A stretch of 7,383 nt of DNA from Rhodanobacteraceae bacterium (lineage in GTDB: Bacteria; Pseudomonadota; Gammaproteobacteria; Xanthomonadales; Rhodanobacteraceae), in assembly GCA_025928735.1 (NCBI GenBank), contig JAICIW010000102.1, positions 1-7,383 on the forward strand, given 5' to 3'. Below are positions 1 to 6,350 of this stretch, piece after piece (positions within the stretch are counted from its first letter, which is position 1; every line of letters begins with the position of its first letter). The position numbers were made by a program, and so were the translations under genes. The notes beneath the pieces are model-generated. The model had not been told where the DNA came from, ran no database searches, and saw only the letters and a list, made by a program, of their open reading frames with translations.

Positions 1-387
1 CGTTTCCCATTTCGGGTCGGCCTTTTCGTACTCGGCCAATGTGGTGCGTCGCCAGATGCCGCGCGGATGCACCTTGTCCTGCCAGAAGTTGTAGAGATAG
101 TCGCCCATCCGCCGCACATACGGAATGCGCGCCTCGGAATCGAGTACCTCGAGGATTTCGCTGCGGGTCTTGCCGAACTCCGGCGATTCCATGAAGACCT
201 TTTTCGTGATCGCATTTTGCGCGTGCACCCAGTCCAGGGCGCGCGCGTCGTGGCTGGGTTCGAGCCACAGGTAGGGATCATTGGAGGATGCGGCCGCCGT
301 CGCGCCGCTCGATGTCGCTGGTGGTTGTGCCAGTGCCATGCCTGAAATCGTGATGCCCAAGGCCATAATCGTGCAGAAAGTCTTCAT
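1..387 (-). CDS. Prolyl oligopeptidase family (S9A) serine peptidase, N-terminal part, cut by window edge
   Basis: Only the first 129 codons are present; the frame is open to the left edge of the window, so the catalytic domain is not seen. Residues 1-20 look like a signal peptide: a Lys at position 2, a hydrophobic core and an A-L-A end at 18-20 before Gln21. This suggests a periplasmic or exported enzyme. The mature part begins with the DPYLWLE motif (about 38-44), then LDWV..QN. Further on come ILEVLDS, RIPYVRR, GDYLYNFWQD and the run HPRGIWRRTTLAEYEK. This order is typical of the N-terminal, propeller-side region of bacterial prolyl-oligopeptidase-like proteins, which cleave short peptides after proline or related residues. 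The ATG at 387-385 is preceded by a good ribosome site (GGGAAGGG, about 391-400) and gives the signal peptide, which fixes the start. It lies downstream of hppA on the same strand but beyond a strong terminator, so it probably has its own promoter; I see no clear one. Family call is firm; substrate is unknown. Confidence 0.85.
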   Translation of the reverse strand, partial: MKTFCTIMALGITISGMALAQPPATSSGATAAASSNDPYLWLEPSHDARALDWVHAQNAITKKVFMESPEFGKTRSEILEVLDSEARIPYVRRMGDYLYNFWQDKVHPRGIWRRTTLAEYEKADPKWET

Positions 388-465
388 GGTTGCCCTTCCC
401 CGTGGATCCCCGTCGGAGTGTCGCGTGACCCACGTCGGGATGCGTGTGACGAAAGTCATGCGCCA

Positions 466-498
466 AACAAAAAGCCCCGCGGTGCGGGGCTTTTTGTT
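466..498 (-). terminator. Rho-independent terminator of hppA, symmetric (works on either strand)
   Basis: A perfect 15-bp inverted repeat (AACAAAAAGCCCCGC / GCGGGGCTTTTTGTT) encloses a 3-base loop. It has a GC-rich stem core flanked by A5 on one side and T5 on the other. It begins 17 bases after the hppA stop codon in the direction of hppA transcription, so its main role should be ending the hppA transcript before the downstream peptidase gene. Because the A and T tracts are symmetric it could also stop transcription coming the other way. Confidence 0.93.
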
Positions 499-515
499 CA
501 AGGCTGCAACGTCGA

Positions 516-2597
516 TCAATGCACCATCAGCAGCGGGATGATCAGGAGCGCCACGATGTTGATGATCTTGATCAGCGGGTTGACGGCCGGGCCCGCGGTG
601 TCCTTGTACGGGTCGCCCACGGTGTCACCGGTCACCGCGGCTTTGTGGGCTTCGGAACCCTTGCCGCCGAAGTTGCCATCCTCGATGTACTTCTTGGCAT
701 TGTCCCAGGCGCCGCCGCCGGCGGTCATCGAGATGGCCACGAACAGGCCGGTGACGATGGTGCCGATCAGGACGCCACCCAGCGCCTTCGGGCCCAGGAT
801 CAGGCCGACCAGGATCGGCACGACCACCGGCAGCAAGGACGGGATGATCATTTCCTTGATCGCCGACTTGGTCAGCATGTCCACGGCGCGGTCGTACTTG
901 GGTTTGCCGGTGCCTTCCATGATGCCCTTGATCTCGCGGAATTGGCGGCGGACCTCCTCGACCACGGCGCCCGCGGCGCGGCCGACCGCTTCCATCGCCA
1001 TCGCCCCGAACAGATAAGGAATCAGGCCGCCGATCAGCAGGCCGATGATCACCATGTGGTCGGACAGGTCGAAGGTGAATGGCTGATAGGTGACGCCGCT
1101 CGCTACGGCGATGGCCTTGCCGGCCGCGTCGAGGTTGTGGGTGTAATCGGCAAACAACACCAGCGCCGCCAGAGCTGCGGAGCCGATGGCATAGCCCTTG
1201 GTCACCGCCTTGGTGGTGTTGCCGACCGCGTCCAGCGGATCGGTGACGCCGCGCACCTCGTCCGGCAAGTCGGCCATCTCGGCGATACCGCCGGCGTTGT
1301 CGGTGATGGGGCCGTACGCGTCCAGCGCCACGATCATGCCGGTCATCGACAGCATCGCGGTGACGGCGATGGCGATGCCGTACAGACCTCCGAAATGGAA
1401 AGCGGTCCAGATCGCCGCGCAGATTGCCAGCACCGGCCAGGCCGTCGCTTTCATCGAAACGCCGAGGCCGGCGATGATGTTGGTGCCGTGGCCGGTGGTC
1501 GAAGCCTTGGCGATGTGCTGCACCGGCTTGTAACCGGTACCGGTGTAGTACTCGGTGATCCATACGATCAGGCCGGTCAGGATCAGCCCGCTCAGCGAAC
1601 AGTAGAACAGCGCATTGCCGGAGATCGTCACGCCGTCGTCGCCGGTCAGTCCGGCCGGGAACATTGAGTGGGTGATGAACCAGAACGCGATAGCCGCCAG
1701 CACCGCCGAGACGATCACGCCCTTGTACAACGCGCCCATGATCGAGCCGCCCTGCTTCACGCGCACGAAGAAGGTGCCGATGATCGAGGCGATGATCGAA
1801 GCTGCGCCGAGGACAAGCGGATACAGCACCGCATCCGGATTGGCGACGAATGCCAGCCCGCCCAGCAGCATGGTGGCGACCACCGTCACCGCGTAGGTCT
1901 CGAACAGGTCGGCGGCCATGCCGGCGCAGTCGCCGACATTGTCACCGACGTTGTCGGCGATCACCGCCGGGTTGCGCGGGTCGTCTTCGGGGATGCCGGC
2001 CTCGACCTTGCCCACGAGGTCCGCGCCGACGTCCGCGCCCTTGGTAAAGATGCCGCCGCCCAGGCGCGCGAAGATGGAGATCAGCGACGAACCGAAGGCC
2101 AGGCCGACCAGCGCATGCAGCGCCGCTTCGCCGGTGTAGCCGAAGTGCGGCAGGATCATGAAATAACCGGTGACGCCCAGCAGCGCCAGGCCCACCACCA
2201 GCATGCCGGTGATGGCGCCGCCGCGAAACGCCACGTTCATGGCCGGGCCGATGCCGTGGCGCGCCGCTTCGGCGGTGCGCACATTGGCGCGCACCGAGAC
2301 ATTCATGCCGATGTAGCCGGTGGCGCCGGACAAGATCGCGCCAATGGCGAAACCGATCGCCGTGGCCCAGTTGAGAAAGAAGCCGACCAGCAGGAACAGC
2401 ACGATGCCGGCGATGGCGATGGTCCCGTACTGGCGGTTCAGATAGGCGCGCGCGCCTTCCTGGATCGCGCCCGCGATTTCGCGCATGCGCTCGTTGCCCG
2501 ACGGCTGCTTCATGATCCAGCCGGTCGACACGACGCCGTAGAGAATCGCGATGATCGCGCAACCCAGCGCGATCCATAATCCGTACTGTTCCAGCAT
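516..2597 (-). CDS. hppA: Membrane-bound K+-independent H+-translocating pyrophosphatase
   Basis: An integral inner-membrane pump that hydrolyses pyrophosphate and moves protons across the membrane; 693 residues, the usual size for the family, with many hydrophobic helices (16 expected for the family). The substrate and Mg-binding signatures are all present: DVGADLVGK (189-197), EDDPRNPA (204-211), DNVGDNVGD (215-223), TDNAGGIAEM (432-441) and, near the C-terminus, GDTVGDPYKDTAGP (657-670). The stretch GNTTKAVTKG (459-468) has Lys463 and Thr466 where K+-dependent relatives have Ala and Gly (GNTTAA.GKG). It therefore belongs to the K+-independent proton-pumping class. The open frame extends 30 codons upstream, but that extension is not family-like. 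The start MLEQYGLW at 2597 begins at the first membrane helix and has an AAGGGG ribosome site about 8-13 bases upstream. It is a single-gene transcript by its looks: own promoter, terminator right after the stop. A PPi-dependent phosphofructokinase gene lies 1.2 kb away. Confidence 0.96.
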   Translation of the reverse strand: MLEQYGLWIALGCAIIAILYGVVSTGWIMKQPSGNERMREIAGAIQEGARAYLNRQYGTIAIAGIVLFLLVGFFLNWATAIGFAIGAILSGATGYIGMNVSVRANVRTAEAARHGIGPAMNVAFRGGAITGMLVVGLALLGVTGYFMILPHFGYTGEAALHALVGLAFGSSLISIFARLGGGIFTKGADVGADLVGKVEAGIPEDDPRNPAVIADNVGDNVGDCAGMAADLFETYAVTVVATMLLGGLAFVANPDAVLYPLVLGAASIIASIIGTFFVRVKQGGSIMGALYKGVIVSAVLAAIAFWFITHSMFPAGLTGDDGVTISGNALFYCSLSGLILTGLIVWITEYYTGTGYKPVQHIAKASTTGHGTNIIAGLGVSMKATAWPVLAICAAIWTAFHFGGLYGIAIAVTAMLSMTGMIVALDAYGPITDNAGGIAEMADLPDEVRGVTDPLDAVGNTTKAVTKGYAIGSAALAALVLFADYTHNLDAAGKAIAVASGVTYQPFTFDLSDHMVIIGLLIGGLIPYLFGAMAMEAVGRAAGAVVEEVRRQFREIKGIMEGTGKPKYDRAVDMLTKSAIKEMIIPSLLPVVVPILVGLILGPKALGGVLIGTIVTGLFVAISMTAGGGAWDNAKKYIEDGNFGGKGSEAHKAAVTGDTVGDPYKDTAGPAVNPLIKIINIVALLIIPLLMVH

Positions 2598-2641
2598 TGG
2601 GACAACCCCTTCAGCGCAAACCCGCAACGGGCATTCCCGCA

Positions 2642-2669
2642 AGTATAGCGCGGGTCCCGCGGCTGACCA
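2642..2669 (-). promoter_or_regulatory. Likely sigma-70 promoter of hppA
   Basis: Reading the minus strand, TATACT (2647-2642) is a good -10 box. TGGTCA (2669-2664) is a moderate -35 box (4 of 6 to TTGACA) at 16-bp spacing. This predicts a leader of roughly 35-40 bases to the hppA ATG at 2597. The spacer contains a perfect 13-bp palindrome CGCGGG-T-CCCGCG (2649-2661), which could be an operator or chance in GC-rich DNA. Called from sequence resemblance only. Confidence 0.5.
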
Positions 2670-2682
2670 GTGCGCTGGGCCG

Positions 2683-2712
2683 TTCATCGGGGCGGTCCGA
2701 GGGGCCTAAAAT
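2683..2712 (+). promoter_or_regulatory. Possible promoter of the PEP-mutase-family gene
   Basis: TAAAAT at 2707-2712 matches 5 of 6 of a -10 box, with a poor -35 (TTCATC, 2683-2688) 18 bases before it. If used, transcription would begin around 2719. That leaves almost no leader for an ATG at 2728 but a normal one for the ATG at 2758, consistent with the start chosen for the gene. Weak evidence. Confidence 0.3.
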
Positions 2713-2757
2713 GCGGGTTCCAGGCGCATGCCGCGATTCGAAGAGACCAGCAAAAAA

Positions 2758-3588
2758 ATGACTGACCATCGATATGTCGCGCGTCGCGCGGCTTTCCGCA
2801 AGCTGCATGAATCCGGTTGCTTCCTGATCCCGAATCCGTGGGACGCGGGTTCCGCGCGCGCGCTGGAGCGGCTGGGTTTCAAGGCGCTGGCGACGACCAG
2901 CTCGGGTTTCGCGTGGTCACGTGCGCATGCCGACAACACGATGGATGTCGAGGCGGTATTGGCGCATTGTCGCGAAATCGTCGAAGCCACCGGCTTGCCG
3001 GTCAACGCCGATTTCGAGGACGGGCATGCGCGCGACATCGACGGTCTGCGGAAGAACGTGCACCGTTGCATCGAGACCGGCGTGGCGGGAGTGTCGATCG
3101 AGGATGCCACGGGTGACGCGTCGCAGCCCTTGTACGACTTCGATGAAGCGTTGGCGCGCATGCGTGCGGCACGTGCCGCCATCGATGCCTCGGGCGAGGA
3201 CGTGATGTTGATCGGCCGCGCCGAATGTTTTCTGACGGGCCACGCCGATCCGTTGAACGAATCGATCAGGCGCCTGCGCGCCTATGTTGAAGCCGGCGCC
3301 GATTGCCTGTACGCGCCGGGTGCGGGCAAACCAGAACAGATTCGCGCCATCGTCGACGCGGTCGCGCCGAAACCCGTGAACGTGCTGGTGGGACGTGCAG
3401 CGCCATACACCCTGGAAGATCTCGCCCAACTCGGTGTGCGCCGGGTGAGCGTTGGCGGCGCGCTGGCCGGCTCGGCGTGGGGCGGATTCCTGCGTGCCGC
3501 GCGCGGTTTGGCGGATGGCCGGTTCGACGGTTTCGCCGACAACGCCAGCCACGGTGAATTGAACGGGTTGTTCGACGAGGCGCCGTAG
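2758..3588 (+). CDS. Isocitrate lyase/phosphoenolpyruvate mutase superfamily protein, substrate unknown
   Basis: A 276-residue cytosolic alpha/beta-barrel protein of the ICL/PEP-mutase superfamily. These enzymes make or break C-C or P-C bonds next to a carboxylate, using Mg2+. Visible family marks are IPNPWDAGSA (24-33), the TTSSG phosphate/carboxylate-binding turn (46-50), NADFEDG (83-89) with acidic residues at Asp85, Glu87 and Asp88 in the Mg-binding position, SIEDATG (113-119), GRAECF (153-158) and RRVSVGG (228-234). The Cys-containing K(K/R)CGH loop that marks isocitrate and methylisocitrate lyases is absent. A role as one of those lyases is therefore unlikely; a PEP-mutase, phosphonopyruvate-hydrolase or oxaloacetate-decarboxylase-like activity is possible but not shown. 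An in-frame ATG lies 30 bases upstream (2728), but homologues usually begin close to the R-R-A-x-F-R-x-L-H segment, and the ATG at 2758 has a weak AAGAGA site 11 bases upstream. No phosphonate genes are nearby. Its TAG stop lies within the edge of a repeat cluster. Confidence 0.85.
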   Translation: MTDHRYVARRAAFRKLHESGCFLIPNPWDAGSARALERLGFKALATTSSGFAWSRAHADNTMDVEAVLAHCREIVEATGLPVNADFEDGHARDIDGLRKNVHRCIETGVAGVSIEDATGDASQPLYDFDEALARMRAARAAIDASGEDVMLIGRAECFLTGHADPLNESIRRLRAYVEAGADCLYAPGAGKPEQIRAIVDAVAPKPVNVLVGRAAPYTLEDLAQLGVRRVSVGGALAGSAWGGFLRAARGLADGRFDGFADNASHGELNGLFDEAP

Positions 3589-3794
3589 GCCGGGCTGATC
3601 CCGGATTAGTCGGGGATCTGCTCAACACGGCTTGTTCGATATTGTTGGGCTTCGCCGATGAAGCCGGCTCAGCCCAACCTACAGTCCGCGCACGTAGGTT
3701 GGGTTGAATCCGCGTTTCGCGGATGAAGCCCAACGTGCTTGTTCGGCATCGTCGGGTTTCGCCGGATGAAGCCCGGCTCCGGTACCAACCTACA
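3585..3794. repeat. Cluster of inverted and direct GTAGG...CCCAACCTAC repeat copies filling the convergent gap
   Basis: The whole space between two converging genes is repeat-like. Unit A (3631-3683) and unit B (3738-3794) are imperfect direct copies: both begin CTTGTTCG, run through GGGYTTCGCC...GATGAAGCC and end CCAACCTACA. The similarity extends left of each into CAAC (3623 and 3731). Between them unit C (3694-3735) is an inverted copy, beginning GTAGGTTGGGTTGA and ending CCCAACG. A degenerate edge, GTAGGCCGGGCTGA (3585-3598), matches the start of unit C. The cluster starts with GTAGG (3585-3589) and ends with CCTAC (3789-3793), and the TAG in each is the stop codon of the adjoining gene. 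I recognise the GTAGGTTGGG/CCCAACCTAC core as a dispersed repeat of proteobacterial genomes but cannot name it. It contains no coding sequence. Confidence 0.8.
3669..3707. terminator. Strong hairpin within the repeat cluster; may end transcripts from both sides
   Basis: CCCAACCTAC (3673-3682) and GTAGGTTGGG (3694-3703) form a perfect 10-bp stem with an 11-base loop. The stem extends to 14 bp (3669-3682 with 3694-3707) if one G-T pair is allowed. A second perfect stem, ATCCGCG-TTT-CGCGGAT (3708-3724), follows immediately. Lying between convergent genes, these could block read-through from either side, but no T-run follows, so ordinary Rho-independent termination is not supported. The hairpin is certain; the function is inferred. 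Confidence 0.4.
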
Positions 3795-5076
3795 TCGCGA
3801 ACACCGATAGCTTTTTCTTGACCGCAGTGTTCTTCAGCGTGACGTATTCAGGCAAACCGTTCCGGTCGTAGGGCGGCGGCGCTTCGCCGCGAATCAGGGG
3901 CGACAGGTATTTGCGTGCGGCGGCGGTGATGTGGAAGCCGTCCTTCGAGACGAATGCGCGCGGCAGTTTCTTTTCGCGATTGGCGATCTTGTCGAGCTTT
4001 GCGGTTTGGATTTTCCAGCGATACGGTGAATCGGAGGTGCGCGCAATCACCGGCATCACCGCGTTTTCGCCTGCGAGCGCCAGTTCCACCGCCGCCTTGC
4101 CCACCGCGAGCGCCTGGTCGAGGTCGGTCTTCGACGCGATGTGGCGTGCCGAGCGTTGCAGGTAATCGGGCATGGCCCAGTGGGTCTTCAGTTTCAACTT
4201 GTCGCGCACCATGCCGGCCAGCGCCGGCGCGACCCCACCCAATTGGGTGTGCCCGAACGCATCGGTGCCGGCGTGCGCATCGGCGACGAACTTGCCGTCG
4301 GCGTACTTGATGCCTTCGCTGGCCGCGATCACGCAGCAGCCCACGCGATCGACCGTTTCACGCACGCGCGCGCGGAATTTCTCCGGATCGAATTCGAGCT
4401 CGGGAAACAGGATGATGTGCGGCGCGTCATCGGAGCCTTCGCCGGCGAGCCCTGCGGAGGCCGCAATCCAACCGGCGTGGCGGCCCATCACCTCCATCAC
4501 GAACACCTTGGTGGAGGTGTCCATCATCGACATCACGTCCAGCGCGCATTCGCGCAAGGACACCGCGGTGTATTTGGCGACCGAGCCGAAACCGGGACAG
4601 CAGTCGGTGACGGCGAGATCGTTGTCGACGGTTTTCGGCACGCCGATGCAGCGGATGTCGTAGCCCATCGTCTTGCCGAGCCTCGACAGCTTCAGCGCGG
4701 TATCGGCCGAATCGTTGCCGCCGTTGTAGAGGAACCAGCGGATATCGTGGGCGCGGAACACCTCGATCAGGCGTTCGTATTTTGCGCGATCGTCTTCCAG
4801 TGATTTCAGCTTGACCCGGCACGAGCCGAATGCGCCGCCGGGCGTGTGCGCGAGTCCGCGGATCGCGGCCGGCGTTTCTTTGGTGGTGTCGATCAGGTCC
4901 TCGCGCAGCGCGCCGAGGATGCCGTTGCGCGCGGCGTAGACCGTGACCTTGTGTTTGCGGCAGGTTTCGATCACCGCCGCGGCCGTTGCATTGATCACGG
5001 CCGTGACCCCGCCGGACTGCGCGTACAATAGCTTGCCCGGTGATGCCGGGCCTGTCGTTTTCGGGGTCGCGTGCAT
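3790..5076 (-). CDS. pfp: Pyrophosphate-dependent 6-phosphofructokinase
   Basis: A cytosolic glycolytic enzyme of 428 residues that reversibly phosphorylates fructose-6-phosphate to fructose-1,6-bisphosphate using PPi instead of ATP. The phosphofructokinase fold is clear: LLYAQSGGVTAVIN (16-29) near the N-terminus, NGGNDSADT (118-126), PKTVDNDL (147-154) with the catalytic Asp pair, VMGRHAGWIA (196-205), FPE (224-226) and YLQRSARHIAS (305-315). Two residues mark PPi use. Asp122 in GGND replaces the Gly of ATP enzymes (GGDGS), and Lys148 in PKTVDND replaces the Gly of PGTIDND. Both are established discriminators in the family. The ATG at 5076 has a weak GGAA-type site upstream and starts 15 residues before the first conserved strand. 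The TAG stop is inside the terminal GTAGG of the neighbouring repeat cluster. It is divergent from adk. With hppA nearby it points to PPi as an energy currency in this organism. Confidence 0.95.
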   Translation of the reverse strand: MHATPKTTGPASPGKLLYAQSGGVTAVINATAAAVIETCRKHKVTVYAARNGILGALREDLIDTTKETPAAIRGLAHTPGGAFGSCRVKLKSLEDDRAKYERLIEVFRAHDIRWFLYNGGNDSADTALKLSRLGKTMGYDIRCIGVPKTVDNDLAVTDCCPGFGSVAKYTAVSLRECALDVMSMMDTSTKVFVMEVMGRHAGWIAASAGLAGEGSDDAPHIILFPELEFDPEKFRARVRETVDRVGCCVIAASEGIKYADGKFVADAHAGTDAFGHTQLGGVAPALAGMVRDKLKLKTHWAMPDYLQRSARHIASKTDLDQALAVGKAAVELALAGENAVMPVIARTSDSPYRWKIQTAKLDKIANREKKLPRAFVSKDGFHITAAARKYLSPLIRGEAPPPYDRNGLPEYVTLKNTAVKKKLSVFAM

Positions 5077-5195
5077 GCGGGGTTCCGTTCCTGGCGCGGC
5101 GTTGACGGGGTGGTTGCGCAGCCGTTAGCGTAACCCGCCAATCGGCAATTTGTAATGAAGGCGCCGCAACTGCTGCGGGCCGACGAAGGAAAGGC
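5077..5195. promoter_or_regulatory. Divergent control region between pfp and adk
   Basis: This 119-bp gap must hold the promoters of both pfp (minus) and the adk operon (plus). On the plus strand TGTAAT (5151-5156) is a fair -10 box for adk but has no convincing -35. TTGACG (5102-5107) resembles a -35 box but is followed only by a poor -10 (TAGCGT, 5126-5131). A small inverted repeat GTTA-GCG-TAAC (5124-5134) sits near the middle. A purine-rich AAGGAAAGG just before 5196 is the adk ribosome site. The individual boxes are tentative; the regional role follows from the gene arrangement. Confidence 0.45.
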
Positions 5196-5771
5196 ATGCG
5201 CATCGTATTGCTCGGCGCGCCCGGATCGGGCAAGGGCACCCAGGCCAAGCGGTTGAAGGTGGAACTCACGCTGGCGCACATCTCCACCGGCGATCTGTTG
5301 CGCGCGGCCGTCAAGGCCGGCACCCCGCTGGGCTTGCAGGCGAAAGCCGTGATGGAGGCGGGGCAACTGGTTTCCGACGACATCGTTCTGGGGCTGCTGG
5401 AAGAGCGCCTCGCGCAGCCCGACACGCAACCCGGTTTCATTCTGGATGGCTATCCACGCAACATCGCGCAGGCGAACGCGCTGGATGCGTTGCTGACGCG
5501 CGTCGGCCAGCCGTTGCATGTGGTGGTGAAGTTGAACGTGCCCGATGCGGATATCGTCAAGCGCTGCGAGATCCGGTTCGAGCAGGAACATCGTGCCGAC
5601 GACAATCCCGAAACGGTGCGCAAACGTCTTGCCGTGTATGCAGAACAGACCGCGCCGGTGGCCGATTTCTATGCGCGCCGTGGACTGCTGACCGAAATCG
5701 ACGGCGTCGGCACCATCGAAGCGATCGGCGATCGCGTGCTCGCCGCGTTGCGTGCACGCGCCAGCGCGTGA
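5196..5771 (+). CDS. adk: Adenylate kinase, short-LID type
   Basis: A cytosolic enzyme that interconverts ATP + AMP and 2 ADP; 191 residues, typical of the short form without the zinc or long LID insertion. The P-loop is GAPGSGKGT (7-15), the AMP-binding segment is STGDLLR (30-36) and the second AMP contact is DGYPRN (84-89). The LID arginines are present: Arg123, Arg127, Arg133 and Arg142, with DDNPETVRKRL (135-145). The LID wording is unusual: the familiar (R)xxGR...EGR pattern reads RCEIR...EHR, so two glycines are replaced by Ile126 and His132, and a Cys124 appears. The charged residues that bind phosphates are kept, so activity is expected. A strong AAGGAAAGG ribosome site precedes the ATG. 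It is the first gene of an operon: its TGA overlaps the GTG of the next gene by 4 bases. Confidence 0.96.
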   Translation: MRIVLLGAPGSGKGTQAKRLKVELTLAHISTGDLLRAAVKAGTPLGLQAKAVMEAGQLVSDDIVLGLLEERLAQPDTQPGFILDGYPRNIAQANALDALLTRVGQPLHVVVKLNVPDADIVKRCEIRFEQEHRADDNPETVRKRLAVYAEQTAPVADFYARRGLLTEIDGVGTIEAIGDRVLAALRARASA

Positions 5772-6334
5772 TCTTGCACGAATTCCTCGCCAGTGTGCGC
5801 GATATCTGCCTGTTCCGGCGCGGGCCGGAGAACATGCCGTATTCGCCGCGATTGCTGGTCGCGCTGCTGGTGGCTTGCGGCGCGCTGCAGGTGGCGTTCA
5901 ACCTGCATGATGGCGTCAAACCCGCGCTGATCGCCGGGGCGTTCGTCGGCGGTTTGGCAATGGTCTGGCTGGTGTTCCTGTTGTTGCGTGGCGCCAGCAA
6001 GTCGGAACGTTTCGTGCAGACGACCAGCGCCCTGGCGGCGGTGTACCTGTTGTTCGGACTGGCCAAGAACCTGCTGACGCTGCTGCTTCCGGTGAAAGCT
6101 TGGCAGCAGCAGATGATGGCCGATCCAACGCATTTGCCGGAGGTGACCGGCCATCAGGCGCCGGTGATGTTCGCGATTGCGGCGCTGGTGATCTGGCAAT
6201 TCTGCGCGTGGGTCGGCGTGTTGCGCCGGGCGCTGGAAATTCCGGTGGCCGGCGGCGTGCTGGTGTTTCTGCTGCTGGTCTTCGTGAATTTGATCGTCGC
6301 GGCGCTGGTCGCCGGCGTGATCGGCGTGTCCTGA
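5768..6334 (+). CDS. Conserved-looking inner-membrane protein with about five helices, function unknown
   Basis: 188 residues starting with GTG at 5768. The GTGA overlap with the adk stop (5769-5771) implies translational coupling, and no separate ribosome site is visible. The N-terminus is a short amphipathic cytosolic stretch with the motif RDICLFRRGPENMPYS (11-26). Hydrophobic segments follow at about 28-46, 53-73, 88-107, 131-150 and 160-184. The loop between the third and fourth helices (108-130) is polar and carries WQQQMM. No catalytic motif or binding site can be seen. I recall the x-RxGPxxxPxS start from uncharacterised proteobacterial membrane proteins, but assign no name. It is separated from mpl by only 16 bases, so it is co-transcribed with adk and mpl. 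An alternative start at Met23 would lose the conserved-looking N-terminal motif and is less likely. Confidence 0.75.
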   Translation: MILHEFLASVRDICLFRRGPENMPYSPRLLVALLVACGALQVAFNLHDGVKPALIAGAFVGGLAMVWLVFLLLRGASKSERFVQTTSALAAVYLLFGLAKNLLTLLLPVKAWQQQMMADPTHLPEVTGHQAPVMFAIAALVIWQFCAWVGVLRRALEIPVAGGVLVFLLLVFVNLIVAALVAGVIGVS

Positions 6335-6350
6335 GGGATCGCGGAAAGAG

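Noticed and set aside
519..2579. Long open frames antisense to hppA
   Set aside because: They arise from the codon bias of the GC-rich hppA gene, encode low-complexity Arg/His/Asp-rich sequence with no family resemblance, and lie wholly over a certain gene.
2598..2687. Thirty-codon N-terminal extension of HppA
   Set aside because: It is not hydrophobic and not family-like, has no ribosome site and overlaps the predicted promoter; the ATG at 2597 has a good AAGGGG site.
2728..2757. Upstream ATG for the PEP-mutase-family gene
   Set aside because: It adds ten residues not typical of the family and would lie only about nine bases after the predicted transcription start. It cannot be fully excluded.
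3585..3794. CRISPR array
   Set aside because: Copies differ in length and orientation, spacers are not of constant size and no cas genes are present; it is a dispersed-repeat cluster.
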